Shown one piece after another: positions 46,801-53,980 of a stretch of DNA of 64,000 bases. The first letter of the stretch is position 1. Every line of letters starts with the position of its first letter. The notes beneath the pieces were generated by a model. The model searched no databases. It was not told the origin of the DNA and saw nothing but the letters and a program-made list of their open reading frames with translations. Source of the DNA: Sphingorhabdus sp. Alg231-15. GTDB taxonomy: Bacteria; Pseudomonadota; Alphaproteobacteria; Sphingomonadales; Sphingomonadaceae. Where the stretch lies: contig NZ_LT703001.1 of the NCBI RefSeq assembly GCF_900149705.1, positions 744,001-808,000 on the forward strand, in the 5' to 3' direction. The position numbers were made by a program, and so were the translations under genes.

Positions 46801-47382
46801 GGGCGGCGTAGCCATTCCGAATGGCAGGAAACGGGCTCGAGATGTCGAGCCGGAGGCAACATTACCGCTAGCTGAGATAACACCTTCGCTGAATAGCTGT
46901 GCGACTTCGATATTGGTCAATCTACGATTATTCGGTCCAATAAATGCCGACGCTCCTTGAGGATCAATCCGTGCGATTGAAGCAAAATCTATAGTTGGAA
47001 CGGCATGAGCCAGTTGGCCGGCAATCGCAGGGTTTTTTACATCGCCTATTATGTGTGTACCGCTGTTTGAATAAGCGGGGTGAGTGCGCTTCAGGACGTG
47101 AGGTTTTGGTTTGTAAGCAGGTGCGTGATCGGCCAAAGGCCGATGAAGCTTGGAATGCTTCGTTTGCGATATGTTCGTTCCGAGAGATGCTATGCCATGC
47201 GCATCATGCTTTTTATGTTTTTTGTCGTGTTTTGCAGCTTTTCCCCTCTTGCGGAGATCTTCATCGGTTTGCGCGTCTGCCGGAGATACTTGAGCGGAAG
47301 CCACGCCGCCCATCAAACCCATTGATGAACTGGTTAACAGGACGAGAGAAAACCGGAGACAATGTGAATCGACTATCGACAT
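43855..47382 (-). CDS. Large modular secreted protein, probable partner of the TpsB transporter
   Basis: A 1175-residue secreted protein; I do not recognise a family. ATG 47382 follows GAAAGGTGG. After a signal peptide (ending SAQ) comes a Lys/His-rich basic segment (KHDKKHKKHD). Then nine related modules of about 45-55 residues follow, near 130, 216, 312, 437, 545, 638, 763, 905 and 1040. Their shared plan is DF..LAA.NPNG.S.Y....R.LTN.EV..LA..G.I..DGSV. Sixteen linker motifs of the type PTPPQLGNN.VPTPGQP separate them. The only mature-part Cys are two near the C-terminus (CPIAERDQKTLKC), eight residues from the end. It lies 76 bases after the tpsB-like gene, so the two are probably cotranscribed. 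It lacks a recognisable TPS haemagglutination domain and a PEP-CTERM tail. Confidence 0.8.
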   Translation of the reverse strand: MSIVDSHCLRFSLVLLTSSSMGLMGGVASAQVSPADAQTDEDLRKRGKAAKHDKKHKKHDAHGIASLGTNISQTKHSKLHRPLADHAPAYKPKPHVLKRTHPAYSNSGTHIIGDVKNPAIAGQLAHAVPTIDFASIARIDPQGASAFIGPNNRRLTNIEVAQLFSEGVISASGNVASGSTSRARFLPFGMATPPLPAGATAPATASRQLSRTELVQQVLSNPDGYSPYVTQRALFGLLSGQRLTFKQLTQVLVNIEADGSVRQTGSGRDIELSLLQPGQPVSPPRLGIDQVPTPGQPIVPTPPQLGNNQVPSLNDLGNLAAAQPNELSPYVLAVALGRMPVGQRLTYEQAHGFRNLLAKDGSVLPQHSNTLRYDPQFSVIAPPQLGNNQIPTPSQSIVPTPPQLGNSAVPTPTRGPSRPPTLGQLTPPKPLIGPRPQTDFVALAAANPNGLSTYFTNTLTRYLTNHEVLGLAQADRIRADGSVDPSVGAVIEDRGPNYITPPTPPQLGNNAVPTPTRGGPRPPTLGQLTPPEPRIGPRPQTDFAALAAANPNGASIYYSRAGTRYFTNQEVLSLAKAGMLRIDGSVNPPAIALIEDRGPNYITPPTPTQLGNNQIPTPGQPIVPTPSRLGNDQVPSLNDLGNLAATQPNALSPYVLAMALGRMPAGQRLTYAQAHGFQNLLAKDGSVLPQHSNTLRYDPQFSVVAPPQLGIDQVPTPGQPIVPTPPQLANNAVPTPTRGPSRPPTLGQLTPPKPLIGPRPQTDFVALAAANPNGLSTYFTNTLTRYLTNHEVFGLAQAGRIRVDGSVDPSVGAVIEDRGPNYITLPTPPQLGNNETPVPGQPVTATPPQLGNNAVPTPGAPVTSTPPQLGNNAVPTPTRGDPRPPTLGQLTPPEPRIGPRPQTDFAALAAANPNGTSIYYSRAGTRYFTNQEVLSLAKAGMLRIDGSVNPTAIALIEDRGPNYITPPTPTQLGNNQIPNPGQPIVPTPPRLGNNAVPSPGQTVTATPQQLGNNETPVPGQPVTATPLQLGNNQVPSLNSQSALKAISVSAPNQLSSYVTASGTRLTNKQAYSLQQNGLIYSNGIPTSNAVGLFAGNEQKNVKLYNGQVPTINSTVSISADGNRSVNQEHRHSNNVVRDGKFNFTIFGVKQPDYERCPIAERDQKTLKCKTYPKTD
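44640..46440 (-). repeat. Internal duplication within the modular repeat gene
   Basis: Nearly identical DNA recurs at offsets of 972 and 1086 bases (for example 45061 versus 46033, and 44641 versus 45727). Modules 3-4-5 therefore correspond to modules 6-7-8. The 114-base difference equals extra linker copies in the second unit. This points to growth of the gene by a roughly 1-kb tandem duplication followed by linker expansion. Confidence 0.85.
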
Positions 47383-47458
47383 CTTAACCACCTTTCGTGC
47401 GTCGATCAGACGCCTTGATTAGACTTTGCGTTTCCGCAGTGATACGCCACAGCACCAA

Positions 47459-49180
47459 CTAGAAGCGGTATGCAGCTGAAATCCAGCCACGCACATCTGA
47501 GGTACTGAAATCGCTATCAGCACCTGTAACCGGGTCTTCATTTTCACTGTTTCCTAGTTGAATGCCAAGCAGGCCTGTAATTACAAAGCGGCTTTCCCAT
47601 GACTGATGCATACCAAAATTCAACGATTGCAGCGTGAAGGAATTTGATGTGAGCGGACTGAACCCGAGCAAGGGATCATTGAGTAACTTGATGCGCCCAA
47701 TTGTATAGCCACCAGAAACCTGGAATGCACCACCCCAAGGTACTTCAGCGAAATCGTGACGCAAATCAGCCTGGAAGTAAGTACCTTCATCGCCGTTCAC
47801 TTCAGTAATCGGGTATCCAGCAATGTTGAAAGGACCGCCCAATCCAAATTTTTGCGAAGTATCCAGATTATTCGAAGCAATCTGTGAATTTACAGCAAGA
47901 AATGCGGTCCATCCGCCTCCAAGTCGTTGACTTCTTGATGCGCCAAGGTTGAACTTAGAAAATCTCCCTTGAGTGTTAACGGTCAGAGCATCGATCACTT
48001 GGTTGGGGAGAAACCCACTAAGATCAACATCGCCAACTGTCCCGCTGGCATGAAATGTTGTCACTCCGCCGCCTAGTGCATTATCGATATGGCTTCCGCT
48101 AACCGCGAAGCTGACATCATTGAGCTTGCGCTTGGAAAAAACGGCGCCGAGCGCTTTGTCCTCGAAATCGCTATAGGCATAGTCGATTTCTGCTCGTAAA
48201 TTGGTTTGCCGAGAACGCACTATTGGATAGGATAATATTCCTCTTAAACTAAACGCGCTTCCCGTCGGCCGGGTTGCGTCAAATCGATCAATCAATTCAT
48301 AGTCTAGATAGCTCACGGATGCTTCGGCATGAAGGCCGCTCGGTCCTAATGACAAACCGAGCCCAGCATAGATGAAATGTGTTTCTCCACCGGTGTTGGC
48401 ATATTGGAAATCCAAATTGTCTCCAATTCCCAGAAAGCTGTTTACGCCAATCCCGATCGAGCCGCGATATGTTCCGGTTGCGTAACTGCCAAAATTGTCG
48501 AATGCGACATGGCCGCTGATGCGCTTTGAAGGCTCGGCTTGAACGCTTAATATGCCTGCTCCCTCTTCATCGCCTGGCAATAACTCGGCGCTCGCGGTCA
48601 CTCCGTGAAGATCACTGATCAGCAGCAAGGCCCTCTCCAAATCAGCTTCTGTTAGGACTTCATCGGGTTTTAGATACCGTTCAAGATAGCCCATAATAAC
48701 GCCCGATTTGACCAAACTTTCATTGTCCAGTTTTATGCCATTTTGTTGCAGGTATCCTGAAACGACATGCAGAACAATAACACCGTCAGAGATGAGATGG
48801 GGTGGCAAATAAACGGTGGATGCAAAATATCCGGCGGCATGAAAGGCTTTCGTAAGCTCGAATGCGACCGCGTTCAGCTCTTCGATAGTCAACTCGCGGC
48901 CACGATAGGGCGCTAATATTTTTTGGATTTCATCATCAGATAGATCCGCATTGCCAATCACTCGAAATTCGCGAACCAAGACGCGTTCGGCATTCGGGTC
49001 ACTTGTCGATGGCGCTGCAAGTGGATCGAACTCCCTGAGAATCTCTTGACTCCGAGGAAATTTATTGTCCAACCGCTCTTGATTTTGTCGAAGAAGCGTA
49101 CCTGAATCCACTTGAGCGAAGGCCAAGTAGGGGCATCCTGCGAAAACCAAGGTTCCAAATACAAACGGATACTTTTTCAT
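47459..49180 (-). CDS. TpsB/ShlB/FhaC-type outer-membrane two-partner secretion transporter
   Basis: A 573-residue Omp85-superfamily transporter starting MKKYPFVFGTLVFAG with a signal peptide. Two POTRA-like domains (about 55-215: VREFRVIGNADLSDDEIQKIL, GVIVLHVVSGYLQQNGIKL) precede a 16-strand-type barrel ending in AAYRF. The TpsB loop-6 motif normally VRGY reads FNIAGYP here, so the conserved Arg is replaced by Ala, with the following EVNGDEGTYFQADLRH intact. It should export the modular protein encoded next. ATG 49180 is preferred over 49192. Confidence 0.88.
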   Translation of the reverse strand: MKKYPFVFGTLVFAGCPYLAFAQVDSGTLLRQNQERLDNKFPRSQEILREFDPLAAPSTSDPNAERVLVREFRVIGNADLSDDEIQKILAPYRGRELTIEELNAVAFELTKAFHAAGYFASTVYLPPHLISDGVIVLHVVSGYLQQNGIKLDNESLVKSGVIMGYLERYLKPDEVLTEADLERALLLISDLHGVTASAELLPGDEEGAGILSVQAEPSKRISGHVAFDNFGSYATGTYRGSIGIGVNSFLGIGDNLDFQYANTGGETHFIYAGLGLSLGPSGLHAEASVSYLDYELIDRFDATRPTGSAFSLRGILSYPIVRSRQTNLRAEIDYAYSDFEDKALGAVFSKRKLNDVSFAVSGSHIDNALGGGVTTFHASGTVGDVDLSGFLPNQVIDALTVNTQGRFSKFNLGASRSQRLGGGWTAFLAVNSQIASNNLDTSQKFGLGGPFNIAGYPITEVNGDEGTYFQADLRHDFAEVPWGGAFQVSGGYTIGRIKLLNDPLLGFSPLTSNSFTLQSLNFGMHQSWESRFVITGLLGIQLGNSENEDPVTGADSDFSTSDVRGWISAAYRF

Positions 49181-49478
49181 TAGCGCTCCCAATCTACCCC
49201 GCGCGAAACTCAGATAATTTACACATGTTTTTACATGGCGAATTACCCATATATTGAGACTACATCGAAAATACTCCTATTCAAACGTAAAACTTTGATT
49301 AACTTCGTCAATCTAACCAATGGATATGATGCAGAAGAGAACAATCCTGAAACACCAGCAAACTTGATCTCCAGTCCAACGCAACTTTTCTTGAATTGCT
49401 GTCTAACGATCGCGTCCATCCAGATTCATCCCATAGCCTGTCCGTCCATAAGGATTCGATCGACAACGCTTGTGCAGC
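49181..49478 (-). promoter_or_regulatory. Upstream region of the tpsB-like operon with a palindrome
   Basis: A 298-base gap with no credible gene. CATGT-TTTT-ACATG at 49224-49237 is a perfect inverted repeat about 44 bases before the tpsB start on the minus strand. It has the ATGT/ACAT spacing style of several regulators. It is a candidate operator controlling the secretion pair. Confidence 0.4.
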
Positions 49479-50288
49479 CTATCTGCAGTTTCGATTTCGC
49501 ATGCTATTGATCGCGCGGACATAGCCTTTGCTCGTTTTTACAGAAATGCACTGTTTTGAATCGCGTCGCCAATAGGTGGTAAATCGCCCCTGTCCATCCG
49601 TCTTATAGGAATCGATTTTGGAAAAGCCCCGACGTCCAGTGAGCGTTGCTTCCGCAGAACTGCGGCTGCGCCCTACAAGATCATTCACGTTCACATAGCC
49701 GCGATAGCCGCCGCCATTCCCATATCCTGGCCGATAGGAGATGTTATGACGGCGTTGTTCGACGCCGGCCGAGAAACCTTCTGAATAGGCGTCAGACCTG
49801 TCATAATTATGATAGGCCGAGTTGTGCAGGCCATCGCGATACCCTCGTTCGTAGTCGGCTTCATACTGATTGCTTGTTCCATGGCTACCTTTGCTATGGT
49901 GATGAGACTTGTGTGACAGGGCTAGGGCTCCAATTAATGCTGCCGCGCCAATTGCCAATGCTGTTCCAGTCTTGCTTCCACTATTCTTGTGGCCGCAATC
50001 ACTGCTCTGAACTTTGTCAATTGAAGAATAGCGACCGTCTCGCGTAACCACAGAAATGCAGTGTTCGCTCTGCCGGCCCCACCAATAAGACCAGGCGCGG
50101 TCATCGCCTTTTGAAGTGCTAATGTGCGTATAGCCTCGTGACAGCAGTTGTCCTTCGCCCGAGCTTCCCCTGGATCCAACGAGATCCCTTACATCTTTTG
50201 GTGCTTTTGCATGCACGGCAATTGGTGAGAATACCAGACAGGCGACTACTGCCGCGCTAACAGCAGGTGTTTCAATCAACTTTTTCAT
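49479..50288 (-). CDS. Secreted protein with two DLVG repeats
   Basis: A 269-residue exported protein starting MKKLIETPAVSAAVVACLVFSP with a signal peptide ending HAKA. The start at 50288 follows GAGGGG. Two homologous segments, DLVGSRGSSGEGQLLSRGYTH (about 37-57) and DLVGRSRSSAEATLTGRRGF (about 204-223), each are followed by an aromatic strand and a Cys. They are joined by a glycine/His/Tyr-rich middle. No catalytic motif. The repeats look like small surface-binding domains; function unknown. Confidence 0.75.
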   Translation of the reverse strand: MKKLIETPAVSAAVVACLVFSPIAVHAKAPKDVRDLVGSRGSSGEGQLLSRGYTHISTSKGDDRAWSYWWGRQSEHCISVVTRDGRYSSIDKVQSSDCGHKNSGSKTGTALAIGAAALIGALALSHKSHHHSKGSHGTSNQYEADYERGYRDGLHNSAYHNYDRSDAYSEGFSAGVEQRRHNISYRPGYGNGGGYRGYVNVNDLVGRSRSSAEATLTGRRGFSKIDSYKTDGQGRFTTYWRRDSKQCISVKTSKGYVRAINSMRNRNCR

Positions 50289-50479
50289 TTCAGAACCCCT
50301 CGATATTAGTGTGATTTCCCTCCTCACGCCAATTCGACGCAATAATAATAACACAAATATTAGAGATGAGATGTATTTTTTTTTACTAGCGTGACTAAGT
50401 CAATTTTTCTTCAGACTATCATTCTCACTTGATCGCTTCTTGTTGCATCCTGAAAGCTCTTGAAGCCGCTAAATCATCG

Positions 50480-50610
50480 ACGTCCGGTTTTGCGCCCGGA
50501 GGAGTCGGAAACAGACAGTCAGCAGTCGGCCCAGTTACCGTCTGTCTGAAATGCGCCCCAATTTCGGACCTTTCGATGGTTTCTGCTCCGTCCCGAAAGC
50601 GGACGTTTAG
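50480..50610. repeat. Interspersed hairpin element, copy 9 (rearranged)
   Basis: CGTCCGGTTTTGCGCCCGGAGG keeps the TTTTGCGCCC core. A distinct CAGACAG/CTGTCTG inverted repeat lies in the middle. The end reads TCCCGAAAGCGGACGTTTAG as in the other copies. The element lies between genes, as all copies do. Confidence 0.7.
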
Positions 50611-50687
50611 TTTCATCTTTGTTCAATGCTCCAGATTGATTGATTTAATCTTTCGGGTTCGTATTTGGCTGACCAAATTTGGGCCTT

Positions 50688-50701
50688 TTGATCAGGATCA
50701 A
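50688..50701 (+). promoter_or_regulatory. FNR/Anr-type binding site
   Basis: TTGATCAGGATCAA matches the FNR consensus TTGAT-N4-ATCAA exactly. With TATGTT at 50723-50728 as the -10, its centre would be near -41 and fit class II activation under low oxygen. If TATAAT at 50705-50710 is used instead, it would overlap the promoter core and repress. The nitrate respiration operon lies downstream on the other strand. Confidence 0.7.
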
Positions 50702-50810
50702 ATATATAATCGGCAAAGAGATTATGTTGTGTTTTACCGCAGCAACATTGCCTGCCGGTTGATCGAACAGCTGGCGATTTTCTGCTCGGAGAAATGGGAG
50801 CAGAAGCAAG

Positions 50811-52067
50811 ATGGATTTCAACCACTCTGATCAGCAGCTATTGTGGCGTGACCGCGTAAGGGAATTTGTCACCGACTACGCCCTTCCAAAAGAATCCGAA
50901 TATCGCGATCATATCGATCATGACAATCCCAATCGTTGGGAAGTTCCGGGCTTTCTGGAAGAATTGAAAGCCAGAGCTTATTCCGATGGCCTCTGGAATC
51001 TTTTCCTACCACCGTCCGAACATGATGAGGACAATTATCACGGCGCTGGGTTGAGCAATCTGGATTATGCATTGTGCGCCGAGGAAATGGGACGCGTGAT
51101 GTTCGCATCAGAGGCATTTAACTGTTCCGCACCGGATACTGGCAATATGGAAGTATTGCATCGATACGGAACACCGGAACAGAAAGAAAAGTGGCTCCGC
51201 CCGCTTCTCGATGGTCAAATTCGCTCCGCCTTTCTTATGACCGAACCCGATGTCGCCTCTTCCGATGCCACCAATATCCAAACCTCTATTGTGAGGGACG
51301 GTGACAGCTATATTATCAACGGCAGGAAATGGTGGTCGTCCGGCGCCGGAGACCCTCGCTGCAAGCTGGCAATTGTAATGGGAAAGACTGATCCCGAAGC
51401 GTCCAGCCATCTCCAACAATCACAAATTCTGGTTCCGATGGATGCACCCGGACTGGAAATCATAAGGATGCTGCCGGTTCTCGGATATGATGACGCGCCG
51501 CATGGTCATGCAGAAATTGTGATGCGCAATGTGCGTGTGCCGGTCTCCCATATGATACTGGGCGAAGGTCGTGGCTTTGAGATGGCGCAAGGTCGCCTCG
51601 GACCAGGTCGTATCCATCACTGCATGCGATCCATCGGCGCCGCCGAACGGGCAATCGAAGCCATGGCTGATCGGCTATTGTCCCGCATCGCCTTTGGCAA
51701 ACGTCTCGCTGATCAGTCGATCTGGGAACAACATATTGGCGAAGCGCGATTGGATATCGAAATGTCGCGTCTGCTTTGTCTGAAAGCTGCCGACATGATG
51801 GATAAAGTCGGCAACAAGGCAGCAAAGCGTGAAATCGCCATGATCAAGGTCGCGGCGCCCCGAACCGCTTTAAAAGTCATCGATCTGGCTATCCAGGCCC
51901 ACGGTGCCGGGGGTCTATCGGATGACTTTGGCTTGGCTCATGTTTATGCTGGAATGCGCTCCCTACGTATCGCTGACGGGCCTGACGAAGTACATTTGAG
52001 GACAATTGCACGTCTGGAATTTCGTGAGCATCAGGAACGTATGCGGGAATGGCGGCAACATGCTTGA
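50811..52067 (+). CDS. Acyl-CoA dehydrogenase
   Basis: A 418-residue FAD acyl-CoA dehydrogenase of the ACAD10/11-like branch. Typical motifs are [34 protein letters not shown] and [18 protein letters not shown] at the C-terminal end, where substrate and FAD contacts lie. It introduces a trans-2 double bond into an acyl-CoA. It has a perfect FNR-type box upstream and overlaps the next gene by eight bases. Confidence 0.92.
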   Translation: MDFNHSDQQLLWRDRVREFVTDYALPKESEYRDHIDHDNPNRWEVPGFLEELKARAYSDGLWNLFLPPSEHDEDNYHGAGLSNLDYALCAEEMGRVMFASEAFNCSAPDTGNMEVLHRYGTPEQKEKWLRPLLDGQIRSAFLMTEPDVASSDATNIQTSIVRDGDSYIINGRKWWSSGAGDPRCKLAIVMGKTDPEASSHLQQSQILVPMDAPGLEIIRMLPVLGYDDAPHGHAEIVMRNVRVPVSHMILGEGRGFEMAQGRLGPGRIHHCMRSIGAAERAIEAMADRLLSRIAFGKRLADQSIWEQHIGEARLDIEMSRLLCLKAADMMDKVGNKAAKREIAMIKVAAPRTALKVIDLAIQAHGAGGLSDDFGLAHVYAGMRSLRIADGPDEVHLRTIARLEFREHQERMREWRQHA

Positions 52068-52917
52068 TCGCGGTCATATCGAATTTATCCGATCGCAGAT
52101 CTTGCCATGGCAGCGCATTGGAAGCGGGCTGGCACGCCCCGACGCGGAATATAAGTTGTTGAGCCGCGATCCCAAGGATGGTGCCTGTTCGGCACTGATG
52201 CGCTATCCAGCTGGCTGGTCGCGCCAAGGGCCCGAACATATTGCCGCGGACGAAGAATTTTATGTTCTTGAAGGCACACTGGAAATGGATGGACATATTT
52301 ATCCGGCGGACAGTTACGCCTATCTGCCAGCTGGTTGGACCCGTCATGAAATGCGGTCGCCGCAGGGATGTGTATTGCTCGCATTCTATAATCGGGAACC
52401 GACATTGATCGCGGAACCGGGAGAAGGACAGGCCGAAAAAGCGGACAAGGCAATCCGGCATCTGGATGTTGCCGAGATGGATTGGGACATGACTTTGAAT
52501 GATCCGAATCTGAAACATCTGGGTATTTCTCGAAAAGATTTGCGCACAGATCCCGAAACAGGAGAACGCACGTTTCTATCCCTGATCCTGCCGCAAGCTT
52601 CACCGCAAGGAGGATGGGGCCCTCAGGAGATTCATCCGGTTGTCGAAGAGGCCTATATCATCTCCGGAGCATTGACCGGACCGCAAGGGACCATGCATCC
52701 TGGTGCCTATTTTTGGCGGCCGCCCGACATCCCACATGGACCATTTGGGTCACGATGGGGCAGTGTTTCCCTGATCCGGTTTGTGGGCGGCAAACATGTG
52801 AATATCTGGACTGAAGAACAAGCGGAGTTTAACTATGATGCGCCTTATCGTCCGATATTGCCAGATCATTTGCTAGAGCTAAGCAAAACCGCATGGTCCT
52901 CTCCTCCAGCCTATTGA
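52060..52917 (+). CDS. Tandem cupin-domain protein
   Basis: A 285-residue protein with two beta-barrel cupin domains. The first has [24 protein letters not shown] and the second [25 protein letters not shown] with [11 protein letters not shown], giving His/Glu metal ligands in each. ATG 52060 overlaps the dehydrogenase stop by eight bases, so it is cotranscribed. It may be a dioxygenase- or isomerase-like enzyme or a small-molecule sensor; no substrate is evident. Confidence 0.85.
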   Translation: MLDRGHIEFIRSQILPWQRIGSGLARPDAEYKLLSRDPKDGACSALMRYPAGWSRQGPEHIAADEEFYVLEGTLEMDGHIYPADSYAYLPAGWTRHEMRSPQGCVLLAFYNREPTLIAEPGEGQAEKADKAIRHLDVAEMDWDMTLNDPNLKHLGISRKDLRTDPETGERTFLSLILPQASPQGGWGPQEIHPVVEEAYIISGALTGPQGTMHPGAYFWRPPDIPHGPFGSRWGSVSLIRFVGGKHVNIWTEEQAEFNYDAPYRPILPDHLLELSKTAWSSPPAY

Positions 52918-52954
52918 TCTTGGCCGCGCAATCGTCGCATATCTCTCGCGAATC

Positions 52955-53980
52955 CTATCCAATGCTCATTTCTTCCATGACATAGAATAGACAATCCTGA
53001 CGAATAATTTCAGTATCCAGCGTGGCCATGGAGGGTATAAGTTTGTTGCGAGCAACCAGTTTATTTTGACGAATAGCAAATATCTGGGCGGCAATATCAT
53101 GCCCTTTGTCTGTTAATGCTGTGACCGGCAGTGCAGTTCCAGGTTTTAAGTTTGCCAGACAGTCTTCCGGCTCGAAACAACCAAAGTTAAACTGATCAAG
53201 ATCCCTGCGAAACCGGACATCATATTCACTGTTTTCAAACCCAAAACGGATTTCCGGCTTCACTTTCACGACTGCGGCAGTTTTTAGCAGTTTGATATCA
53301 CCCTTTGCCGGTTCATGGTCAGGCAATCGACCAAGGTGGAGGCAGGTATCGAGATATTCAATCGCATGGTTCAAGGCAGCCGTTTCTCCTGCCTTCCCGC
53401 ATTCCAAAGTTACAGCCGCGCAATGCTTTGCCATGGCCAGAGACTGGGTCCCGACAGGCTGCTTGTAAAATACAACAGTACGAGAAAACATGGTGGCGAG
53501 ATTCAAAAACTGAGGCGCCAGTTCGTTGAGGCAAGCATAGTGAGGATTGGTGCCGGTATTATTGTGAAGATCGATGCTGGCAAAAAGTGGTTTCGCGGTC
53601 ACCGCTTTGACAACCTCCTGCATCAACTCGACTTCCGGTGATTCTGGTTGAATGGTGCCCGGCCATGCGCGGTTATAATCGGTCTGGCCATCCAGTACGC
53701 GCTGACTTTCTTTTGCGGCAGAGACATTGGCAATGAAGAGCCACATAGAACGCGGCAGCACCAGGTCATGATTTTTATTCAAAACCGCTTGAAAAGCATC
53801 AAATCCGGTTGGCTCATTGCCATGCTGCAACACTGTCACAAATAACGGTGGTGATTGGCGTCCTTCGAAAAAGAAAAGCGACGGCCCGCCCAAAATTGAT
53901 TCTAGTTCGGTAGACGCACAGGAATATAGCGCGTTGGGAATCTCGTCGAACCGTTGCAAAGCTAGTTTCAGATTGTCCAC
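52955..53980 (-). CDS. Succinylglutamate desuccinylase/aspartoacylase-family peptidase
   Basis: A 341-residue zinc carboxypeptidase-like protein of the AstE/AspA group. Metal ligands are in TVLQHGNEPTG (His, Glu) and SIDLHNNTGTNPHY (His). It should hydrolyse an N-acyl or amide bond of an amino acid. It overlaps the GCS2-type ligase gene by 13 bases, so the pair probably makes and removes a related amide group (inference). It is the last gene of the minus-strand run. Confidence 0.87.
   Translation of the reverse strand: MDNLKLALQRFDEIPNALYSCASTELESILGGPSLFFFEGRQSPPLFVTVLQHGNEPTGFDAFQAVLNKNHDLVLPRSMWLFIANVSAAKESQRVLDGQTDYNRAWPGTIQPESPEVELMQEVVKAVTAKPLFASIDLHNNTGTNPHYACLNELAPQFLNLATMFSRTVVFYKQPVGTQSLAMAKHCAAVTLECGKAGETAALNHAIEYLDTCLHLGRLPDHEPAKGDIKLLKTAAVVKVKPEIRFGFENSEYDVRFRRDLDQFNFGCFEPEDCLANLKPGTALPVTALTDKGHDIAAQIFAIRQNKLVARNKLIPSMATLDTEIIRQDCLFYVMEEMSIG

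Larger units (their letters stand above)
50289..50810. other. 522-bp gene-free region with hairpin copy 9 and an FNR box
   Basis: No credible gene. The middle (50480-50610) holds hairpin element copy 9. The right part has an FNR-type site at 50688-50701 and a downstream -10-like TATGTT at 50723-50728. The stretch serves as the promoter region of the acyl-CoA dehydrogenase gene on the plus strand. Confidence 0.6.

Noticed and set aside
43855-47382. PEP-CTERM substrate of the exosortase A system
   Set aside because: The C-terminus has no VPEP motif, hydrophobic stretch or Arg-rich tail.
49235-49510. 91-codon plus-strand frame upstream of tpsB
   Set aside because: No ribosome-binding site, no motif, and it runs into the end of the DLVG gene on the other strand.
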